A stretch of DNA of 15,270 bases, from contig LFRX01000003.1 in the NCBI GenBank assembly GCA_001512985.1, positions 23,859 to 39,128 of the forward strand, given 5' to 3'. The number at the start of each line of letters is the position of its first letter. The first letter of the stretch is position 1. Below are positions 1-4,700 of this stretch, in pieces. Both the position numbers and the translations under genes were made by a program. Below the pieces are notes generated by a model. The model ran no database searches. It was not told the DNA's origin and saw only the letters and a program-made list of their open reading frames with translations. The stretch comes from Acholeplasmatales bacterium DTU056 (GTDB lineage Bacteria > Bacillota_I > Bacilli_A > ML615J-28 > CAG-698).

Positions 1-139
1 TGATTTTGGTAACTGTAACTTTCCCCTTAGTATATTTTTCTTCTTTGATATCGTTACTATCTTTATAATTATATAAATCTATTGCTTCTAGTGCTAAGTC
101 CGTTCGAATATTAAAGTTATTTAAATCAATTTTATCCAT
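1..139 (-). CDS. gpr: Spore germination protease GPR, N-terminal fragment (gene runs off the left edge)
   Basis: The first 46 codons of a minus-strand gene start at ATG 139 with no stop before the window edge. An AGGAGG SD at 151-156 lies 11 nt upstream. Residues 11-18 read IRTDLALE, which matches the conserved start of GPR, the A25-family protease that degrades small acid-soluble spore proteins during germination. In Bacillus GPR the zymogen is activated by removing about 15 N-terminal residues, cut in this same motif (from memory, between Asp and Leu). The equivalent bond here would be Asp14-Leu15. B. subtilis has the same order, gpr next to rpsT and holA, which strengthens the call. The catalytic part is outside the window. 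No usable promoter was found: -10-like sequences at 157-170 would put the transcript start on top of the SD. If correct, the gene marks the organism as a spore former. Confidence 0.82.
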   Translation of the reverse strand, partial: MDKIDLNNFNIRTDLALEAIDLYNYKDSNDIKEEKYTKGKVTVTKI

Positions 140-195
140 TTTTGGTTACACCTCCTATTATATTGTGTCCCTTGTCACTTTTTTTAATCTTTTTA

Positions 196-224
196 TTGCA
201 TTTTTTTTAAGTTTTTGGTAAAAT
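196..224 (+). promoter_or_regulatory. Sigma-A type promoter of rpsT
   Basis: A -35 box TTGCAT (196-201) is separated by 17 nt from a -10 box TAAAAT (219-224), and TG at 216-217 makes an extended -10. The predicted transcript start is near 231, leaving a leader of about 23 nt that contains the SD GGAGGTG at 242-248. Confidence 0.7.
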
Positions 225-253
225 TAATTGAGTCGAACATCGGAGGTGAAATT

Positions 254-517
254 GTGGCCAATATTAAACAACAAATGAAACGAAATATTACTAACGAAAA
301 AAGAAGACAACAAAATGCTGCTTTTAAATCATCAGTAAAAACTGCCATCAAAAAAGTAATCGTTGCTGTTAACAATAAAAATCTTGAAGAAGCTAAAGCA
401 GCATACAGTGTTGCATGCTCTAAATTAGATAAAGCACAAGCAAAAGGTATTTATCATAAAAACTTTGTTAGCCGTAAAAAATCTCGTCTATCACAATTAA
501 TCAATTCGATTGCTTAA
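254..517 (+). CDS. rpsT: 30S ribosomal protein S20
   Basis: Encodes an 87-residue S20, a helical protein that binds 16S rRNA early in 30S assembly. The start is GTG 254, because GGAGGTG at 242-248 sits 7 nt upstream (from GGAGG) and the product then begins (M)ANIKQQMKRN, the usual S20 N-terminus. A longer reading from ATG 215 would add 13 residues unlike the family and lacks an SD. The protein is rich in Lys, Arg, Ala and Ser, with the internal AAFKSSVKTAIKK stretch and a C-terminal NFVSRKKSRL segment typical of S20. It is one of only two plus-strand genes here. It diverges from gpr and converges on holA, as in Bacillus. A promoter (196-224) and an intrinsic terminator (522-550) make it a single-gene unit. 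Confidence 0.96.
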   Translation: MANIKQQMKRNITNEKRRQQNAAFKSSVKTAIKKVIVAVNNKNLEEAKAAYSVACSKLDKAQAKGIYHKNFVSRKKSRLSQLINSIA

Positions 518-521
518 TTAA

Positions 522-550
522 AAAACATCTAATAAAGATGTTTTTTTTTA
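522..550 (+). terminator. Intrinsic terminator of rpsT
   Basis: A 9-bp stem, AAAACATCT (522-530) with AGATGTTTT (536-544) around loop AATAA, runs directly into a T tract reaching 549. It begins 5 nt after the rpsT stop. Confidence 0.88.
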
Positions 551-559
551 TTTTCATAT

Positions 560-600
560 ATAATAAAAACATCTTTAAGAGAAAAACTCTTAAAGATGTT
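560..600 (-). terminator. Intrinsic terminator of holA
   Basis: A 14-bp perfect stem (568-581 with 587-600, loop of five A on the plus strand) starts just after the holA stop at 604. On the minus strand it is followed by TTTTTATTA. It shares the core AACATCT/AGATGTT with the rpsT terminator 18 nt away and faces it. Confidence 0.85.
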
Positions 601-603
601 TTT

Positions 604-1560
604 TTATAATCCAAAGATTAAAAATTCTAATCCTGTATTAATATCAATTTGCCCGCTTTTAATTTTATAGTCTAAATTACCTAAACGTTCTATATATTCT
701 TGAACTACTTGAGGTTTTATACTCCTAGCATTTTTAACAGCATAATATGCTCGTCCACTAGAATAATTCATCGCTTCTGCAATCTCCCCTTGCTTATATC
801 CTTCTTCTAACATTGCTTGAACAATAATTAATTCCCGCAATGTTTTAGCAATCAAACTAAATAAATAACTAGGACTATTTCCATCTTTAATCAATCTTTG
901 ATAAATATTAATTACTTTTTGTTTATCTTCTTCAATAATAGCATTGGTTAAAGAAAATACATCTTTTTCCGGTTCTTTAGTGACCACATCATTGATTATT
1001 TGAGTGGTGATAACTCCGCCAGGCCCAACGTAATTAATCAATTTATTAATTTCATTTTGCGCTGCAAACAAATCTCTGCTTACAATATTAAAAAATAATT
1101 TAATTGCATCATCTTTAATGGTAATATTATGAGTTTGCAATTGTCGACGTAACCAACCAGTTAATTCAACACTAGTTAACTCTTCTGTTTGGCTCACTTC
1201 ACCAACTTTCATAAATATTTTAAAAATTGTTGATTTTTTATCAACCTTAACATTTGCTGCATCAAAAATAAGGATTGTTGATTCGTTTGGATTATTTAAA
1301 TATCGTTTTAAACTATTTAATTCTTGATCACTTAGCATTTCTTGATTTTCAAAAAAATGAGGGTTTTTTATAACAATAACTTTATAATCAACCAAAAATG
1401 GAGGCATAGAAGCATCTTGGATAATATCAAAAATCCTAGTTTCTTCGTAATCGTACGTGGTTATACTATATTCACTTGTAGGAATTTGCTTTATTGTATT
1501 ATTTATTTTGTTTTTTATAATTAATGGCTCTTCACCATAAAATAAATATAGGTTTTTCAT
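604..1560 (-). CDS. holA: DNA polymerase III delta subunit (clamp loader)
   Basis: A 318-residue protein matching the HolA/YqeN family. The delta subunit of the clamp-loader complex opens the beta sliding clamp during DNA replication. The N-terminus has the family signature LYLFYGEEPLII (residues 4-15), and the rest follows the delta layout with an AAA+-like fold lacking a working ATP site and a helical C-terminal collar domain. Length is slightly below the B. subtilis protein (about 347). The start at ATG 1560 fits the family N-terminus, but the only strong SD (GAGGTGA, 1589-1595) is 28 nt upstream. A 20-nt hairpin lies between them and could shorten the gap to 8 nt. The in-frame TAG at 1567-1569 excludes an earlier start in this frame. 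The gene has its own extended -10 promoter (1608-1616) and terminator, so it is not simply co-transcribed with comEC. Confidence 0.92.
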   Translation of the reverse strand: MKNLYLFYGEEPLIIKNKINNTIKQIPTSEYSITTYDYEETRIFDIIQDASMPPFLVDYKVIVIKNPHFFENQEMLSDQELNSLKRYLNNPNESTILIFDAANVKVDKKSTIFKIFMKVGEVSQTEELTSVELTGWLRRQLQTHNITIKDDAIKLFFNIVSRDLFAAQNEINKLINYVGPGGVITTQIINDVVTKEPEKDVFSLTNAIIEEDKQKVINIYQRLIKDGNSPSYLFSLIAKTLRELIIVQAMLEEGYKQGEIAEAMNYSSGRAYYAVKNARSIKPQVVQEYIERLGNLDYKIKSGQIDINTGLEFLIFGL

Positions 1561-1600
1561 AATACCCTAAGACCTTATTGTCTTAGTCTCACCTCTCATT
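1561..1600 (-). promoter_or_regulatory. holA mRNA leader with a hairpin between SD and start codon
   Basis: Read on the minus strand, the SD GAGGTGA (1595-1589) is followed by a perfect 7-bp hairpin, CTAAGAC (1586-1580) with GTCTTAG (1573-1567) around a 6-nt loop, then GGTATT and the ATG at 1560. The linear SD-to-ATG distance is 28 nt, outside the working range, but only 8 nt if the hairpin is looped out. Only a weak AGGG lies close to the ATG. Confidence 0.55.
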
Positions 1601-1607
1601 CAAAATT

Positions 1608-1616
1608 ATTATATCA
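1608..1616 (-). promoter_or_regulatory. Extended -10 promoter of holA
   Basis: The minus strand reads TGATATAAT (1616-1608), a perfect -10 with the TGn extension. The -35 position holds only TTTTAA, a poor match, as is common for extended -10 promoters. The predicted start is near 1601, giving a leader of about 41 nt with the SD close to the 5' end. Confidence 0.7.
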
Positions 1617-1635
1617 TAAAGTATGTATCTTTAAA

Positions 1636-1675
1636 ATAAAAGAATGCATAAAAATATTTTTATGCATTCTTTTAT
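1636..1675 (-). terminator. Perfect 40-bp palindrome after comEC, probable terminator
   Basis: Positions 1636-1655 are the exact reverse complement of 1656-1675 with no spacer. As RNA the outer GC-containing part (AAAAGAATGCATA) forms the stem and the AT-rich centre the loop. On the minus strand a T-rich tail follows (TTCTTTTATTTT), so it can act as the comEC terminator. It lies about 60 nt after the comEC stop and about 20 nt before the holA -10 box. Confidence 0.6.
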
Positions 1676-1688
1676 CTATATACTCATC

Positions 1689-1720
1689 AAATGTTTTATT
1701 TTGAATAAAATAAAACATTT
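1689..1720. repeat. 14-bp inverted repeat directly after comEC
   Basis: AAATGTTTTATTTT (1689-1702) pairs perfectly with 1707-1720 around loop GAAT. It starts 15 nt after the comEC stop. No T run follows on either strand, so it is not a standard intrinsic terminator. It may protect the 3' end of the comEC mRNA. Confidence 0.6.
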
Positions 1721-1734
1721 AATGGACTACGTAT

Positions 1735-3927
1735 TTATATTTTTCCATGGACTGAATAGAATATACCTTTATCATTATAAAAATACCGATATTCAATACT
1801 ATTATATTGTTTTGTAGTAAAAGTGGTGACATCATTATTTTGTAATATGTGTAGGACAGAAGGATGGGGAAAATTGAATTTTTCAACTGATCCATTCATA
1901 ATAATCGCATATTTAGGTTTTGTTTTTTTAATAAATTCTAAAGAAGTAGAGGTATTACTACCGTGGTGCGCTACTTTTAAGATATCTATTTCTAGTTTAT
2001 ATTTTGTTATAAGTTGCTTTTCAATATTCTTGGTAATGTCTCCCGTAAAAAGAAATTTTTGGTTGTTAATTATTGTAAATAATACAATACTATTATCATT
2101 CTCATCTTGATTATAATTAGCTGGATTTAAAACTTCAAAACTTAGTTTTCCACAAGTAATTTTATTGTTTTCTTGAACTCTAATGGTTGAATAGTTTCTG
2201 CTAATATAACTATTATCATATTTATGAACCACAATATTTTTTACATTAAAGTTTTGAATTATGTGTTCTGCCTCGCCATTGTGATCATCATGATTATGGG
2301 TTAGTATTAAATAGTCTATTCTTTTGATTCCGTGGTTTAACAAAAAATTTGTTACTACATTATTTTTTCCATCGCCAGTATCAATAATAACATTACATTG
2401 ATTAAACGGCTCTTGAATAACAATGGACTCACCATTGTGTAGATCTAAAAAATAAATTGAACCATAGGGTTTAAAAAACGTAGTATTGCTTAAAATAAAA
2501 ATTAATCCAATAAATAGAACTATGAGGTATCTTTGAAGTTTACGATTATAGTAAAATTTTAAAATACTAAAAATAAGTCCAACATATAAAATGGTTTGAA
2601 TATTTGTAAATTTTGGAAAATTAATAAATATACTGAAGTTTTCATTAATTAAAATGGTTAATCTAGAAAATATCATTACAAGTAACCTAAACAAAAAATC
2701 TAGAAATGGAAAAATAAATACTATTATTGCGAAAGGTAGGATAAATGAACTTACCCCCAAAATATACAATACATTTACGAATGGAGACATTAAATTATAT
2801 TTTGAATTTAGATTAACTACTATTGGAAATGACAATATTTGAGTAACAACGGATATAACCAATATTTGCTTTAGTGACGATAAATGACTCACTAAAGGTG
2901 AACATAGAATTATAATTATCGAAACGCAAAATGACATTAAAAATCCGTAGTGATAAATATATAAAGGATTAATAATTATCAGCAATATAAACACTAAGCT
3001 AACAATATCTAAACTTGATAATCTTAAATTATATTTTTTATTAATTCGATTTATTAAATACATTAAACTTGCTCGCAATATTGAGGGCGACCATAAAGTA
3101 ATAATTAGATAAAATACTAATAACCCCGCAACCGAGATATTAATCAGTTTTTCATGAACTTTTAGTTTCTTTAAAAAATTTGTTAATAAACTAATAAATA
3201 GTTTAATATGTAATCCTGAAATAGCAAATAAATGAATTACTCCAATATCAATTAATGAATTATAAAATATTTCATCGAAGAATGATGTATCTCCAAATAA
3301 AATTCCTTGTAAAAATAGAAAACTTTCTTTGGAAAAGTTCTTGTGTAAATAGTTATATATTTGTTGTCTTATAATTCGATAATCAAACTTATATTCTATA
3401 ATTTGTATTTCTTTTAAGTTAACAATTCCAACAACTTTTTGGCGTTGTAAATATTTAGCATAGTCAAATCCCTTAAAAACTCTTTTTCCATATACTTTTT
3501 TAGGAATTCCAGTAAAAGTAATAATTAATCCAACTTTTAAGGAAAAATGGTAATCATCATATAAAATGATAATTCCATCGTTGCTTTTTAAATAAATTTT
3601 TTGATATTTTTCAAAGTAATCTATTTGAACGACTTTGCCTTTTCCACTTTGAATAATGTTTTGCACAGTTGGAAGTCTACAAATATGATAGTAATAAGAG
3701 CATATTGTTATCATTATAAATATAATAGTTATTTTAAAAAATAATCTATTATTTTTGTATAAATGCATTAAAAATAATCCGAAAAATATTGAATATATAA
3801 TACTATGAATTGTAAGAAATAATAAAACAATTGCAATAACAATTAAAATAAGATTATTAATTATTAATCTATAAGGTAATGTTGTCTTTAATTTGATTAA
3901 AGATTGTTTCAGAAATTCCTGGAACAT
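1735..3927 (-). CDS. comEC: ComEC/Rec2 DNA-uptake channel with C-terminal metallo-beta-lactamase domain
   Basis: A 730-residue polytopic membrane protein. ComEC carries single-stranded DNA across the membrane during natural transformation. Residues about 20-90 contain N-terminal membrane segments, followed by a soluble OB-like DUF4131 region (about 90-185). The Competence domain has many hydrophobic segments (about 225-490), including the family motif AISGLHI. The C-terminal metallo-beta-lactamase domain (about 495-730) has the metal site THNHDDHNGE (about 541-550), LFTGD and VAHHGSNTS (about 656). Length is normal. The start at ATG 3927 lies inside comEA, giving a 59-nt overlap. It is supported by AGAAGGG seven nt upstream, and there is no ATG, GTG or TTG between it and the first membrane segment after the comEA stop. 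ComEB, which lies between the two genes in B. subtilis, is absent. Confidence 0.93.
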   Translation of the reverse strand: MFQEFLKQSLIKLKTTLPYRLIINNLILIVIAIVLLFLTIHSIIYSIFFGLFLMHLYKNNRLFFKITIIFIMITICSYYYHICRLPTVQNIIQSGKGKVVQIDYFEKYQKIYLKSNDGIIILYDDYHFSLKVGLIITFTGIPKKVYGKRVFKGFDYAKYLQRQKVVGIVNLKEIQIIEYKFDYRIIRQQIYNYLHKNFSKESFLFLQGILFGDTSFFDEIFYNSLIDIGVIHLFAISGLHIKLFISLLTNFLKKLKVHEKLINISVAGLLVFYLIITLWSPSILRASLMYLINRINKKYNLRLSSLDIVSLVFILLIIINPLYIYHYGFLMSFCVSIIIILCSPLVSHLSSLKQILVISVVTQILSFPIVVNLNSKYNLMSPFVNVLYILGVSSFILPFAIIVFIFPFLDFLFRLLVMIFSRLTILINENFSIFINFPKFTNIQTILYVGLIFSILKFYYNRKLQRYLIVLFIGLIFILSNTTFFKPYGSIYFLDLHNGESIVIQEPFNQCNVIIDTGDGKNNVVTNFLLNHGIKRIDYLILTHNHDDHNGEAEHIIQNFNVKNIVVHKYDNSYISRNYSTIRVQENNKITCGKLSFEVLNPANYNQDENDNSIVLFTIINNQKFLFTGDITKNIEKQLITKYKLEIDILKVAHHGSNTSTSLEFIKKTKPKYAIIMNGSVEKFNFPHPSVLHILQNNDVTTFTTKQYNSIEYRYFYNDKGIFYSVHGKI

Positions 3928-4393
3928 TTAATAACCCTTCTATGTTTGTAAATGGTCCATGAGTATTCCGATAATCTATTATGCTTTTCGCACGGGCTTC
4001 ACCAATCCCTTTTAAAGTCATTAGTTCATATATGGTTGCTCGATTAATCGATATTTTATTAGTAATTTGATCTTGATTATCTTGTTTACGGGGAATTGTA
4101 ATTACCATACCATCACTTAACTTTTGGGCAAAATTTATTCCCTCTATTTCCGCATTCCCTGTAAGTCCGCCAGCCACTCTAATTAAAGAATACAATCTCT
4201 CATCAATATCCATCATATAAACACCTGGACGATTGACTTCGCCTTTAATTTCAACTACTATCTGCGTATTAAACACTGCTTTCTCATCAAATGTTTGTTC
4301 AGGATAAAGTGTCTTTTTATCTTTATGGTTAATAATTATTCCTAATACTAATATGATTGCAATACCTAATCCAATTAAAATTTTCTTTTGCAT
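3869..4393 (-). CDS. comEA: ComEA-type competence DNA receptor
   Basis: A 174-residue membrane-anchored protein that binds double-stranded DNA outside the cell and passes it to the ComEC channel. A single N-terminal hydrophobic anchor (about residues 4-22) is followed by a charged stretch. Next comes an SLBB domain (about 45-105; EIKGEVNRPGVYMM, RVAGGLTGNAE) and then a double helix-hairpin-helix domain (about 113-174; INRATIYELMTLKGIGEARA and LLNVPGISETI). The chosen start is ATG 4393, because AAGGGGTGA lies 5-6 nt upstream. A GTG 18 nt further out would place that SD inside the coding region. The 3' end overlaps comEC by 59 nt, so the two are co-transcribed and probably translationally coupled. 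No clear promoter and no ComK-type box (AAAA-N5-TTTT) was found upstream, so its regulation is unknown. Confidence 0.93.
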   Translation of the reverse strand: MQKKILIGLGIAIILVLGIIINHKDKKTLYPEQTFDEKAVFNTQIVVEIKGEVNRPGVYMMDIDERLYSLIRVAGGLTGNAEIEGINFAQKLSDGMVITIPRKQDNQDQITNKISINRATIYELMTLKGIGEARAKSIIDYRNTHGPFTNIEGLLNVPGISETIFNQIKDNITL

Positions 4394-4445
4394 TTTATCA
4401 CCCCTTTTCACTCATATATTATTTCAAACTCTATTATTTTACTTG

Positions 4446-4484
4446 AAAAATAAAAATGTCTAACTAAATATTAGTTAGACATTT
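4446..4484 (-). terminator. Terminator closing the walJ-to-small-protein operon
   Basis: A perfect 14-bp stem, AAATGTCTAACTAA (4454-4467) with 4471-4484 around loop ATA, begins 5 nt after the stop of the 50-residue gene. On the minus strand it runs into TTTTTATTTTT. It separates the operon from comEA. Confidence 0.9.
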
Positions 4485-4488
4485 CCAT

Positions 4489-4641
4489 TTAAAACATTGC
4501 TTTAAACTTGTTAAAGAAACGTTTGTTTTCTTTCATTGCGCGATTGAATTGTCTTGTGATGTCCTCACGATTTTGAAAAAATAACCACATCGCGCTAGAT
4601 GTTAAAGCTCCTATCATCATGTATGATAAAGCTCGTTTCAT
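4489..4641 (-). CDS. Small single-pass membrane protein of unknown function (50 residues)
   Basis: The product begins MKRALSYMMIGALTSSAMWL. It has one hydrophobic segment at about residues 4-22, then a polar tail strongly enriched in Lys, Arg, Asn and Phe (KENKRFFNKFKAMF at the end). The topology is probably N-terminal anchor with the basic tail in the cytoplasm, which is an inference. The start is ATG 4641, because GAGGTG lies 5 nt upstream. An upstream in-frame start at 4701 overlaps the recD2 stop and has no SD. It follows recD2 by 59 nt and precedes the operon terminator. B. subtilis carries tiny hypothetical genes (yrzQ/yrzR) near recD2, and the N-terminal pattern recalls the YrzQ-type and YtxH-type small proteins, but I cannot assign a family. 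The leader contains three copies of one 7-nt arm. Confidence 0.72.
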   Translation of the reverse strand: MKRALSYMMIGALTSSAMWLFFQNREDITRQFNRAMKENKRFFNKFKAMF

Positions 4642-4642
4642 C

Positions 4643-4688
4643 AGTACACCTCTATTCTGTTTAAAGCATTGTGTACTTAATAGTACAC
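4643..4688 (-). promoter_or_regulatory. Leader of the 50-residue gene with mutually exclusive 7-bp pairings
   Basis: On the minus strand, GTGTACT (4688-4682) is followed after ATTA by AGTACAC (4677-4671). A second GTGTACT (4649-4643) overlaps the SD and ends just before the ATG. The middle arm can pair with either outer arm. The first pairing leaves the SD free and the second hides it. The first pair also forms an 18-bp palindrome that could be a protein operator. Confidence 0.4.
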
Positions 4689-4700
4689 TATATATTATCA

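Noticed and set aside
157..170. A TATAAT (157-162, minus) and a match to the sigma-F -10 pattern GGNNANANT (162-170, minus) before gpr
   Set aside because: Both would put the transcript start at about 150-155, inside the SD at 151-156, and neither has a good -35 box. They do not work as the gpr promoter.
215..253. Longer rpsT reading from ATG 215
   Set aside because: It has no SD, overlaps the -10 box and predicted start, and adds 13 residues unlike S20. GTG 254 fits the family and has a strong SD.
1342..1524. Plus-strand open frames opposite holA, comEC, mnmA, uvrB and the foldase gene
   Set aside because: They are antisense shadows of strongly supported genes, with no SD, no family resemblance and unusual composition.
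1636..1720. Palindromes as ends of an insertion sequence or an attachment site
   Set aside because: There is no transposase or integrase, no target duplication and no gene between them. A terminator or structured 3' end explains them more simply.
4394..4411. GTG start 18 nt upstream for comEA
   Set aside because: It would place the strong SD AAGGGGTGA inside the coding sequence. ATG 4393 has correct spacing.
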